A DNA stretch of 64,000 nt from Hyperoodon ampullatus. Its lineage: Eukaryota; Chordata; Mammalia; Artiodactyla; Ziphiidae. Within the stretch, counting starts at the first letter, position 1; each line of letters starts with the position of its first letter. The notes under the pieces were generated by a model. The model saw nothing but the letters and a program-made list of their open reading frames with translations, searched no databases and was not told the origin of the DNA. Below are positions 50,431 to 62,603 of the stretch, one piece after another. A program made the translations under genes and the position numbers. Where the stretch lies: contig CATKHW010000289.1 of the NCBI GenBank assembly GCA_949752795.1, positions 434,001 to 498,000 on the forward strand, given 5' to 3'.

Positions 50431-52169
50431 GATATATTCCTCTGCGGGAAATATGGGATTTTGAGTCCCTTTCACTGAGGAAGGTGTAGGTCTTGTCTAT
50501 TCCATAGTTGGTTTTTGGAACGGTACCTGTGCTTATATCAAACTCTGGTTTTATGCATCACCCCACCTCTCCTTCCCCCTTAAGCAGGCATAAGAGTGTT
50601 TTCTAAATGTGAGACTCTGTTCTCTTTCCTAACTCAGTTCAAGTGTAGCCATGTTTACAGGATCTTCATAAGTGATATCTTATGATAAGTTTCTTTTTCT
50701 GTGTGACTTATTTCACTTAGAATCATCGTACCTGAATCCACCCATTTTGCTGCTACTGGTCTTATGACATTGATTTCATGGCTGAGGGATATTCCATCGT
50801 ACGTAAGTACCACAATTTTTTGAACCATTTTTATATTTCCTGGGATATTTAAGGTGTACCCAAGTTGAGGTCCTTGTAAGCAGTGCAGCCCTAAATTTTG
50901 GGGTGGCTGTGTCTTTTTGATTTTCAGTTTTCCCAAGGTATATTCCCTAGACTGGAAGTGCCCTTGGCTCTGTAGCTCTGTTGTTTACTTGTTTTAGGGA
51001 ACACAATGCACTCCTCCAGAGAGGCAGTTGGCAATTTACATCCCGCCCATCAGCATAACAAGGCTCCCTGTTCTCCAGGGCCTGTCTTGCCTTTCTGGTT
51101 TTTACACATTTTGTGGATGTCCCTTTTGACCGGTGGGAAGTGATACTTCTTTGTAGTGCAGATTTGCATTGCCCGCTTGCTTGCTTGGCCAAAAAGGGCG
51201 TATGCGTTTTCTCCTGAATATATTCAGGAGAAAACGCATACGCCCTTTTTGGCCAAGTGCATCATTGTCGAAGTTGTGCCCCTCTTCCTGTGCTTTAAAG
51301 GCGATTCCAACGTACCTCTTGAAATCTGTTTCCTGCTATTCTGCCACGCTTTCAAGTCCGCCTCTTTGCCTTCCCTCAACAGATTTTTGGACGATAGTTG
51401 TCCTTTATTACTCGGCCAGTTTGTGAATTGCTGTGCCCCTGAGCTCCATTTTTCAACTCGTTTTTGTTGAGCTGACCGCAAGTCCAAAATTTTGGTTCAG
51501 GATCTATACTGATTTCCGGTGGGTGGCTGAGACTTTGGTTAATTCTTCTTCCTGCCGGGAAATTACAGTGATATGTGCCCGTCCAAATGCCTAACAGCTA
51601 CTCTCTCATTGGTTCTCCCTCTTCCCATTCATCCTCTGCCAAATTGGCAACCTGTGCGAACCAGGAGGTTAAAGGGGCTGTCTCTCCAAGTTGGGAGGTT
51701 GATAATAAAGCAGATGGAAAGTCAAACCGGAGCACCAGGAGAGGGACTATTCGTTGAGTTTTAGAAACCTTTCGTATTCACAGTGTGTCCGTTCTCTAGG
51801 ATTCCCGTACATGTTATATCTGTAGTAATATTCCCTTCAACCTGGAGAGCTGGGACCCATGGAATGTGTGCCATGCATTATTGCTTTAAAGGGTCTGCAT
51901 TTGCTCACCCAATCTCACCAATCCTCTCAGTCCCAAGTGTCCAGCCTTATGCCACATCCAGCTGTCCTTGTAGATAGGGTCATTTCAGGTTTCATCAGAG
52001 ACCCTGAAGGAATTGTAAAGAATTTCCCAGTTTTTTTGTTTTATTTTTGAAATTCCTTTTTATAGTGGGTTTGAGCTGATTCTCGCTGCCATATTTATCC
52101 CAGTCTAGACACACTTGATTCCCTTACGGAGACATATCAATACATAGGTTTTAAGATTCTTACTAGTCA
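50431..52169 (+). repeat. Satellite monomer copy 30 (class X, 1037T)
   Basis: Palindrome 51184-51257. It carries 1037T (TTTTTGTTGAG), shared only with copy 32. A private A occurs in CTTCCCATTC near 51627. Confidence 0.96.
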
Positions 52170-53908
52170 GATATATTCCTCTGCGGGAAATATGGGGTTT
52201 TGAGTCCCTTTCACTGAGGAAGGTGTAGGTCTTGTCTATTCCATAGTTGGTTTTTGGAACGGTACCTGTGCTTATATCAAACTCTGGTTTTATGCATCAC
52301 CCCACCTCTCCTTCCCCCTTAAGCAGGCATAAGAGTGTTTTCTAAATGTGAGACTCTGTTCTCTTTCCTAACTCAGTTCAAGTGTAGCCATGTTTACAGG
52401 ATCTTCATAAGTGATATCTTATGATAAGTTTCTTTTTCTGTGTGACTTATTTCACTTAGAATCATCGTACCTGAATCCACCCATTTTGCTGCTACTGGTC
52501 TTATGACATTGATTTCATGGCTGAGGGATATTCCATCGTACGTAAGTACCACAATTTTTTGAACCATTTTTATATTTCCTGGGATATTTAAGGTGTACCC
52601 AAGTTGAGGTCCTTGTAAGCAGTGCAGCCCTAAATTTTGGGGTGGCTGTGTCTTTTTGATTTTCAGTTTTCCCAAGGTATATTCCCTAGACTGGAAGTGC
52701 CCTTGGCTCTGTAGCTCTGTTGTTTACTTGTTTTAGGGAACACAATGCACTCCTCCAGAGAGGCAGTTGGCAATTTACATCCCGCCCATCAGCATAACAA
52801 GGCACCCTGTTCTCCAGGGCCTGTCTTGCCTTTCTGGTTTTTACACATTTTGTGGATGTCCCTTTTGACCGGTGGGAAGTGATACTTCTTTGTAGTGCAG
52901 ATTTGCATTGCCCGCTTGCTTGCTTGGCCAAAAAGGGCGTATCCGTTTTCTCCTGAATATATTCAGGAGAAAACGCATACGCCCTTTTTGGCCAAGTGCA
53001 TCATTGTCGAAGTTGTGCCCCTCTTCCTGTGCTTTAAAGGCGATTCCAACGTACCTCTTGAAATCTGTTTCCTGCTATTCTGCCACGCTTTCAAGTCCGC
53101 CTCGTTGCCTTCCCTCAACAGATTTTTGGACGATAGTTGTCCTTTATTACTCGGCCAGTTTGTGAATTGCTGTGCCCCTGAGCTCCATTTTTCAACTCGT
53201 TTTTGGTGAGCTGACCGCAAGTCCAAAATTTTGGTTCAGGATCTATACTGATTCCCGGTGGGTGGCTGAGACTTTGGTTAATTCTTCTTCCTGCCGGGAA
53301 ATTACAGTGATATGTGCCCGTCCAAATGCCTAACAGCTACTCTCTCATTGGTTCTCCCTCTTCCCTTTCATCCTCTGCCATATTGGCAACCTGTGCGAAC
53401 CAGGAGGTTAAAGGGGCTGTCTCTCCAAGTTGGGAGGTTGATAATAAAGCAGATGGAAAGTCAAACCGGAGCACCAGGAGAGGGACTATTCGTTGAGTTT
53501 TAGAAACCTTTCGTATTCACAGTGTGTCCGTTCTCTAGGATTCCCGTACATGTTATATCTGTAGTAATATTCCCTTCAACCTGGAGAGTTGGGACCCATG
53601 GAATGTGTGCCATGCATTATTGCTTTAAAGGGTCTGCATTTGCTCACCCAATCTCACCAATCCTCTCAGTCCCAAGTGTCCAGCCTTATGCCACATCCAG
53701 CTGTCCTTGTAGATAGGGTCATTTCAGGTTTCATCAGAGACCCTGAAGGAATTGTAAAGAATTTCCCAGTTTTTTTGTTTTATTTTTGAAATTCCTTTTT
53801 ATAGTGGGTTTGAGCTGATTCTCGCTGCCATATTTATCCCAGTCTAGACACACTTGATTCCCTTACGGAGACATATCAATACATAGGTTTTAAGATTCTT
53901 ACTAGTCA
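52170..53908 (+). repeat. Satellite monomer copy 31 (class Y, palindrome mutated)
   Basis: Palindrome 52923-52996 has one left-arm mismatch, G to C at 52943. Otherwise it has typical Y markers with 28G, 186T and 119T. Confidence 0.96.
52923..52996. repeat. Palindrome of copy 31, one arm mismatch
   Basis: G to C at 52943 in the left arm (GTATCCGTT for GTATGCGTT). The right arm is unchanged. Confidence 0.95.
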
Positions 53909-55647
53909 GATATATTCCTCTGCGGGAAATATGGGATTTTGAGTCCCTTTCACTGAGGAAGGTGTAGGTCTTGTCTATTCCATAGTTGGTTTTTGGAACG
54001 GTACCTGTGCTTATATCAAACTCTGGTTTTATGCATCACCCCACCTCTCCTTCCCCCTTAAGCAGGCATAAGAGTGTTTTCTAAATGTGAGACTCTGTTC
54101 TCTTTCCTAAATCAGTTCAAGTGTAGCCATGTTTACAGGATCTTCATAAGTGATATCTTATGATAAGTTTCTTTTTCTGTGTGACTTATTTCACTTAGAA
54201 TCATCGTACCTGAATCCACCCATTTTGCTGCTACTGGTCTTATGACATTGATTTCATGGCTGAGGGATATTCCATCGTACGTAAGTACCACAATTTTTTG
54301 AACCATTTTTATATTTCCTGGGATATTTAAGGTGTACCCAAGTTGAGGTCCTTGTAAGCAGTGCAGCCCTAAATTTTGGGGTGGCTGTGTCTTTTTGATT
54401 TTCAGTTTTCCCAAGGTATATTCCCTAGACTGGAAGTGCCCTTGGCTCTGTAGCTCTGTTGTTTACTTGTTTTAGGGAACACAATGCACTCCTCCAGAGA
54501 GGCAGTTGGCAATTTACATCCCGCCCATCAGCATAACAAGGCTCCCTGTTCTCCAGGGCCTGTCTTGCCTTTCTGGTTTTTACACATTTTGTGGATGTCC
54601 CTTTTGACCAGTGGGAAGTGATACTTCTTTGTAGTGCAGATTTGCATTGCCCGCTTGCTTGCTTGGCCAAAAAGGGCGTATGCGTTTTCTCCTGAATATA
54701 TTCAGGAGAAAACGCATACGCCCTTTTTGGCCAAGTGCATCATTGTCGAAGTTGTGCCCCTCTTCCTGTGCTTTAAAGGTGATTCCAACGTACCTCTTGA
54801 AATCTGTTTCCTGCTATTCTGCCTCGCTTTCAAGTCCGCCTCTTTGCCTTCCCTCAACAGATTTTTGGACGATAGTTGTCCTTTATTACTCGGCCAGTTT
54901 GTGAATTGCTGTGCCCCTGAGCTCCATTTTTCAACTCGTTTTTGTTGAGCTGACCGCAAGTCCAAAATTTTGGTTCAGGATCTATACTGATTTCCGGTGG
55001 GTGGCTGAGACTTTGGTTAATTCTTCTTCCTGCCGGGAAATTACAGTGATATGTGCCCGTCCAAATGCCTAACAGCTACTCTCTCATTGGTTCTCCCTCT
55101 TCCCTTTCATCCTCTGCCAAATTGGCAACCTGTGCGAACCAGGAGGTTAAAGGGGCTGTCTCTCCAAGTTGGGAGGTTGATAATAAAGCAGATGGAAAGT
55201 CAAACCGGAGCACCAGGAGAGGGACTATTCGTTGAGTTTTAGAAACCTTTCGTATTCACAGTGTGTCCGTTCTCTAGGATTCCCGTACATGTTATATCTG
55301 TAGTAATATTCCCTTCAACCTGGAGAGTTGGGACCCATGGAATGTGTGCCATGCATTTTTGCTTTAAAGGGTCTGCATTTGCTCACCCAATCTCACCAAT
55401 CCTCTCAGTCCCAAGTGTCCAGCCTTATGCCACATCCAGCTGTCCTTGTAGATAGGGTCATTTCAGGTTTCATCAGAGACCCTGAAGGAATTGTAAAGAA
55501 TTTCCCAGTTTTTTTGTTTTATTTTTGAAATTCCTTTTTATAGTGGGTTTGAGCTGATTCTCGCTGCCATATTTATCCCAGTCTAGACACACTTGATTCC
55601 CTTACGGAGACATATCAATACATAGGCTTTAAGATTCTTACTAGTCA
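53909..55647 (+). repeat. Satellite monomer copy 32 (C/X mosaic, 702A, 1037T)
   Basis: Palindrome 54662-54735. It carries 702A (shared with copy 36), 916T with 935T (also as copy 36) and 1037T (shared with copy 30). Private changes include CCTAAATCAG near 54110, AAAGGTGATT near 54780, TGCATTTTTGC near 55359 and TAGGCTTTAAG near 55627. Confidence 0.96.
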
Positions 55648-57386
55648 GATATATTCCTCTGCGGGAAATATGGGGTTTTGAGTCCCTTTCACTGAGGAAG
55701 GTGTAGGTCTTGTCTATTCCATAGTTGGTTTTTGGAACGGTACCTGTGCTTATATCAAACTCTGGTTTTATGCATCACCCCACCTCTCCTTCCCCCTTAA
55801 GCAGGCATAAGAGTGTTTTCTAAATGTGAGACTCTGTTCTCTTTACTAACTCAGTTCAAGTGTAGCCATGTTTACAGGATCTTCATAAGTGATATCTTAT
55901 GATAAGTTTCTTTTTCTGTGTGACTTATTTCACTTAGAATCATCGTACCTGAATCCACCCATTTTGCTGCTACTGGTCTTATGACATTGATTTCATGGCT
56001 GAGGGATATTCCATCGTACGTAAGTACCACAATTTTTTGAACCATTTTTATATTTCCTGGGATATTTAAGGTGTACCCAAGTTGAGGTCCTTGTAAGCAG
56101 TGCAGCCCTAAATTTTGGGGTGGCTGTGTCTTTTTGATTTTCAGTTTTCCCAAGGTATATTCCCTAGACTGGAAGTGCCCTTGGCTCTGTAGCTCTGTTG
56201 TTTACTTGTTTTAGGGAACACAATGCACTCCTCCAGAGAGGCAGTTGGCAATTTACATCCCGCCCATCAGCATAACAAGGCTCCCTGTTCTCCAGGGCCT
56301 GTCTTGCCTTTCTGGTTTTTACACATTTTGTGGATGTCCCTTTTGACCGGTGGGAAGTGATACTTCTTTGTAGTGCAGATTTGCATTGCCCTCTTGCTTG
56401 CTTGGCCAAAAAGGGCGTATGCGTTTTCTCCTGAATATATTCAGGAGAAAACGCATACGCCCTTTTTGGCCAAGTGCATCATTGTCGAAGTTGTGCCCCT
56501 CTTCCTGTGCTTTAAAGGCGATTCCAACGTACCTCTTGAAATCTGTTTCCTGCTATTCTGCCACGCTTTCAAGTCCGCCTCTTTGCCTTCCCTCAACAGA
56601 TTTTTGGACGATAGTTGTCCTTTATTACTCGGCCAGTTTGTGAATTGCTGTGCCCCTGAGCTCCATTTTTCAACTCGTTTTTGGTGAGCTGACCGCAAGT
56701 CCAAAATTTTGGTTCAGGATCTATACTGATTTCCGGTGGGTGGCTGAGACTTTGGTTAATTCTTCTTCCTGCCGGGAAATTACAGTGATATGTGCCCGTC
56801 CAAATGCCTAACAGCTACTCTCTCATTGGTTCTCCCTCTTCCCTTTCATCCTCTGCCAAATTGGCAACCTGTGCGAACCAGGAGGTTAAAGGGGCTGTCT
56901 CTCCAAGTTGGGAGGTTGATAATAAAGCAGATGGAAAGTCAAACCAGAGCACCAGGAGAGGGACTATTCGTTGAGTTTTAGAAACCTTTCGTATTCACAG
57001 TGTGTCCGTTCTCTAGGATTCCCGTACATGTTATATCTGTAGTAATATTCCCTTCAACCTGGAGAGCTGGGACCCATGGAATGTGTGCCATGCATTATTG
57101 CTTTAAAGGGTCTGCATTTGCTCACCCAATCTCACCAATCCTCTCAGTCCCAAGTGTCCAGCCTTATGCCACATCCAGCTGTCCTTGTAGATAGGGTCAT
57201 TTCAGGTTTCATCAGAGACCCTGAAGGAATTGTAAAGAATTTCCCAGTTTTTTTGTTTTATTTTTGAAATTCCTTTTTATAGTGGGTTTGAGCTGATTCT
57301 CGCTGCCATATTTATCCCAGTCTAGACACACTTGATTCCCTTACGGAGACATATCAATACATAGGTTTTAAGATTCTTACTAGTCA
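55648..57386 (+). repeat. Satellite monomer copy 33 (class X, 198A)
   Basis: Palindrome 56401-56474. It carries 198A, otherwise only in copies 5-7 about 45 kb away. Private changes are GCCCTCTTGC near 56392 and AAACCAGAGC near 56946. Confidence 0.96.
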
Positions 57387-59125
57387 GATATATTCCTCTG
57401 CGGGAAATATGGGGTTTTGAGTCCCTTTCACTGAGGAAGGTGTAGGTCTTGTCTATTCCATAGTTGGTTTTTGGAACGGTACCTGTGCTTATATCAAACT
57501 CTGGATTTATGCATCACCCCACCTCTCCTTCCCCCTTAAGCAGGCATAAGAGTGTTTTCTAAATGTGAGACACTGTTCTCTTTCCTAACTCAGTTCAAGT
57601 GTAGCCATGTTTACAGGATCTTCATAAGTGATATCTTATGATAAGTTTCTTTTTCTGTGTGACTTATTTCACTTAGAATCATCGTACCTGAATCCACCCA
57701 TTTTGCTGCTACTGGTCTTATGACATTGATTTCATGGCTGAGGGATATTCCATCGTACGTAAGTACCACAATTTTTTGAACCATTTTTATATTTCCTGGG
57801 ATATTTAAGGTGTACCCAAGTTGAGGTCCTTGTAAGCAGTGCAGCCCTAAATTTTGGGGTGGCTGTGTCTTTTTGATTTTCAGTTTTCCCAAGGTATATT
57901 CCCTAGACTGGAAGTGCCCTTGGCTCTGTAGCTCTGTTGTTTACTTGTTTTAGGGAACACAATGCACTCCTCCAGAGAGGCAGTTGGCAATTTACATCCC
58001 GCCCATCAGCATAACAAGGCACCCTGTTCTCCAGGGCCTGTCTTGCCTTTCTGGTTTTTACACATTTTGTGGATGTCCCTTTTGACCGGTGGGAAGTGAT
58101 ACTTCTTTGTAGTGCAGATTTGCATTGCCCGCTTGCTTGCTTGGCCAAAAAGGGCGTATGCGTTTTCTCCTGAATATATTCAGGAGAAAACGCATACGCC
58201 CTTTTTGGCCAAGTGCATCATTGTCGAAGTTGTGCCCCTCTTCCTGTGCTTTAAAGGCGATTCCAACGTACCTCTTGAAATCTGTTTCCTGCTATTCTGC
58301 CACGCTTTCAAGTCCGCCTCGTTGCCTTCCCTCAACAGATTTTTGGACGATAGTTGTCCTTTATTACTCGGCCAGTTTGTGAATTGCTGTGCCCCTGAGC
58401 TCCATTTTTCAACTCGTTTTTGGTGAGCTGACCGCAAGTCCAAAATTTTGGTTCAGGATCTATACTGATTCCCGGTGGGTGGCTGAGACTTTGGTTAATT
58501 CTTCTTCCTGCCGGGAAATTACAGTGATATGTGCCCGTCCAAATGCCTAACAGCTACTCTCTCATTGGTTCTCCCTCTTCCCTTTCATCCTCTGCCATAT
58601 TGGCAACCTGTGCGAACCAGGAGGTTAAAGGGGCTGTCTCTCCAAGTTGGGAGGTTGATAATAAAGCAGATGGAAAGTCAAATCGGAGCACCAGGAGAGG
58701 GACTATTCGTTGAGTTTTAGAAACCTTTCGTATTCACAGTGTGTCCGTTCTCTAGGATTCCCGTACATGTTATATCTGTAGTAATATTCCCTTCATCCTG
58801 GAGAGTTGGGACCCATGGAATGTGTGCCATGCATTATTGCTTTAAAGGGTCTGCATTTGCTCACCCAATCTCACCAATCCTCTCAGTCCCAAGTGTCCAG
58901 CCTTATGCCACATCCAGCTGTCCTTGTAGATAGGGTCATTTCAGGTTTCATCAGAGACCCTGAAGGAATTGTAAAGAATTTCCCAGTTTTTTTGTTTTAT
59001 TTTTGAAATTCCTTTTTATAGTGGGTTTGAGCTGATTCTCGCTGCCATATTTATCCCAGTCTAGACACACTTGATTCCCTTACGGAGACATATCAATACA
59101 TAGGTTTTAAGATTCTTACTAGTCA
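57387..59125 (+). repeat. Satellite monomer copy 34 (class Y, 119A and 1297T)
   Basis: Palindrome 58140-58213. It has the same marker combination as copy 26. A private T occurs in TTCATCCTGG near 58796. Confidence 0.96.
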
Positions 59126-60864
59126 GATATATTCCTCTGCGGGAAATATGGGATTTTGAGTCCCTTTCACTGAGGAAGGTGTAGGTCTTGTCTATTCCAT
59201 AGTTGGTTTTTGGAACGGTACCTGTGCTTATATCAAACTCTGGTTTTATGCATCACCCCACCTCTCCTTCCCCCTTAAGAAGGCATAAGAGTGTTTTCTA
59301 AATGTGAGACTCTGTTCTCTTTCCTAACTCAGTTCAAGTGTAGCCATGTTTACAGGATCTTCATAAGTGATATCTTATGATAAGTTTCTTTTTCTGTGTG
59401 ACTTATTTCACTTAGAATCATCGTACCTGAATCCACCCATTTTGCTGCTACTGGTCTTATGACATTGATTTCATGGCTGAGGGATATTCCATCGTACGTA
59501 AGTACCACAATTTTTTGAACCATTTTTATATTTCCTGGGATATTTAAGGTGTACCCAAGTTGAGGTCCTTGTAAGCAGTGCAGCCCTAAATTTTGGGGTG
59601 GCTGTGTCTTTTTGATTTTCAGTTTTCCCAAGGTATATTCCCTAGACTGGAAGTGCCCTTGGCTCTGTAGCTCTGTTGTTTACTTGTTTTAGGGAACACA
59701 ATGCACTCCTCCAGAGAGGCAGTTGGCAATTTACATCCCGCCCATCAGCATAAAAAGGCTCCCTGTTCTCCAGGGCCTGTCTTGCCTTTCTGGTTTTTAC
59801 ACATTTTGTGGATGTCCCTTTTGACCGGTGGGAAGTGATACTTCTTTGTAGTGCAGATTTGCATTGCCCGCTTGCTTGCTTGGCCAAAAAGGGCGTATGC
59901 GTTTTCTCCTGAATATATTCAGGAGAAAACGCATACGCCCTTTTTGGCCAAGTGCATCATTGTCGAAGTTGTGCCCCTCTTCCTGTGCTTTAAAGGCGAT
60001 TCCAACGTACCTCTTGAAATCTGTTTCCTGCTATTCTGCCACGCTTTCAAGTCCGCCTCTTTGCCTTCCCTCAACAGATTTTTGGACGATAGTTGTCCTT
60101 TATTACTCGGCCAGTTTGTGAATTGCTGTGCCCCTGAGCTCCATTTTTCAACTCGTTTTTGGTGAGCTGACCGCAAGTCCAAAATTTTGGTTCAGGATCT
60201 ATACTGATTTCCGGTGGGTGGCTGAGACTTTGGTTAATTCTTCTTCCTGCCGGGAAATTACAGTGATATGTGCCCGTCCAAATGCCTAACAGCTACTCTC
60301 TCATTGGTTCTCCCTCTTCCCTTTCATCCTCTGCCAAATTGGCAACCTGTGCGAACCAGGAGGTTAAAGGGGCTGTCTCTCCAAGTTGGGAGGTTGATAA
60401 TAAAGCAGATGGAAAGTCAAACCGGAGCACCAGGAGAGGGACTATTCGTTGAGTTTTAGAAACCTTTCGTATTCACAGTGTGTCCGTTCTCTAGGATTCC
60501 CGTACATGTTATATCTGTAGTAATATTCCCTTCAACCTGGAGAGCTGGGACCCATGGAATGTGTGCCATGCATTATTGCTTTAAAGGGTCTGCATTTGCT
60601 CACCCAATCTCACCAATCCTCTCAGTCCCAAGTGTCCAGCCTTATGCCACATCCAGCTGTCCTTGTAGATAGGGTCATTTCAGGTTTCATCAGAGACCCT
60701 GAAGGAATTGTAAAGAATTTCCCAGTTTTTTTGTTTTATTTTTGAAATTCCTTTTTATAGTGGGTTTGAGCTGATTCTCGCTGCCATATTTATCCCAGTC
60801 TAGACACACTTGATTCCCTTACGGAGACATATCAATACATAGGTTTTAAGATTCTTACTAGTCA
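59126..60864 (+). repeat. Satellite monomer copy 35 (class X)
   Basis: Palindrome 59879-59952. It has typical X markers with 1420C. Private changes are TTAAGAAGGC near 59280 and CATAAAAAGG near 59754. Confidence 0.96.
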
Positions 60865-62603
60865 GATATATTCCTCTGCGGGAAATATGGGGTTTTGAGT
60901 CCCTTTCACTGAGGAAGGTGTAGGTCTTGTCTATTCCATAGTTGGTTTTTGGAACGGTACCTGTGCTTATATCAAACTCTGGTTTTATGCATCACCCCAC
61001 CTCTCCTTCCCCCTTAAGCAGGCATAAGAGTGTTTTCTAAATGTGAGACTCTGTTCTCTTTCCTAACTCAGTTCAAGTGTAGCCATGTTTACAGGATCTT
61101 CATAAGTGATATCTTATGATAAGTTTCTTTTTCTGTGTGACTTATTTCACTTAGAATCATCGTACCTGAATCCACCCATTTTGCTGCTACTGGTCTTATG
61201 ACATTGATTTCATGGCTGAGGGATATTCCATCGTACGTAAGTACCACAATTTTTTGAACCATTTTTATATTTCCTGGGATATTTAAGGTGTACCCAAGTT
61301 GAGGTCCTTGTAAGCAGTGCAGCCCTAAATTTTGGGGTGGCTGTGTCTTTTTGATTTTCAGTTTTCCCAAGGTATATTCCCTAGACTGGAAGTGCCCTTG
61401 GCTCTGTAGCTCTGTTGTTTACTTGTTTTAGGGAACACAATGCACTCCTCCAGAGAGGCAGTTGGCAATTTACATCCCGCCCATCAGCATAACAAGGCTC
61501 CCTGTTCTCCAGGGCCTGTCTTGCCTTTCTGGTTTTTACACATTTTGTGGATGTCCCTTTTGACCAGTGGGAAGTGATACTTCTTTGTAGTGCAGATTTG
61601 CATTGCCCGCTTGCTTGCTTGGCCAAAAAGGGCGTATGCGTTTTCTCCTGAATATATTCAGGAGAAAACGCATACGCCCTTTTTGGCCAAGTGCATCATT
61701 GTCGAAGTTGTGCCCCTCTTCCTGTGCTTTAAAGGCGATTCCAACGTACCTCTTGAAATCTGTTTCCTGCTATTCTGCCTCGCTTTCAAGTCCGCCTCTT
61801 TGCCTTCCCTCAACAGATTTTTGGACGATAGTTGTCCTTTATTACTCGGCCAGTTTGTGAATTGCTGTGCCCCTGAGCTCCATTTTTCAACTCGTTTTTG
61901 GTGAGCTGACCGCAAGTCCAAAATTTTGGTTCAGGATCTATACTGATTCCCGGTGGGTGGCTGAGACTTTGGTTAATTCTTCTTCCTGCCGGGAAATTAC
62001 AGTGATATGTGCCCGTCCAAATGCCTAACAGCTACTCTCTCATTGGTTCTCCCTCTTCCCTTTCATCCTCTGCCAAATTGGCAACCTGTGCGAACCAGGA
62101 GGTTAAAGGGTCTGTCTCTCCAAGTTGGGAGGTTGATAATAAAGCAGATGGAAAGTCAAACCGGAGCACCAGGAGAGGGACTATTCGTTGAGTTTTAGAA
62201 ACCTTTCGTATTCACAGTGTGTCCGTTCTCTAGGATTCCCGTACATGTTATATCTGTAGTAATATTCCCTTCAACCTGGAGAGTTGGGACCCATGGAATG
62301 TGTGCCATGCATTATTGCTTTAAAGGGTCTGCATTTGCTCACCCAATCTCACCAATCCTCTCAGTCCCAAGTGTCCAGCCTTATGCCACATCCAGCTGTC
62401 CTTGTAGATAGGGTCATTTCAGGTTTCATCAGAGACCCTGAAGGAATTGTAAAGAATTTCCCAGTTTTTTTGTTTTATTTTTGAAATTCCTTTTTATAGT
62501 GGGTTTGAGCTGATTCTCGCTGCCATATTTATCCCAGTCTAGACACACTTGATTCCCTTATGGAGACATATCAATACATAGGTTTTAAGATTCTTACTAG
62601 TCA
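60865..62603 (+). repeat. Satellite monomer copy 36 (C/X mosaic, 702A)
   Basis: Palindrome 61618-61691. It carries 702A at 61566 and the 916T/935T combination shared with copy 32, but 1085C. The CpG transition at 62561 recurs in copy 6. A private T occurs in AAAGGGTCTGTC near 62111. Confidence 0.96.
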
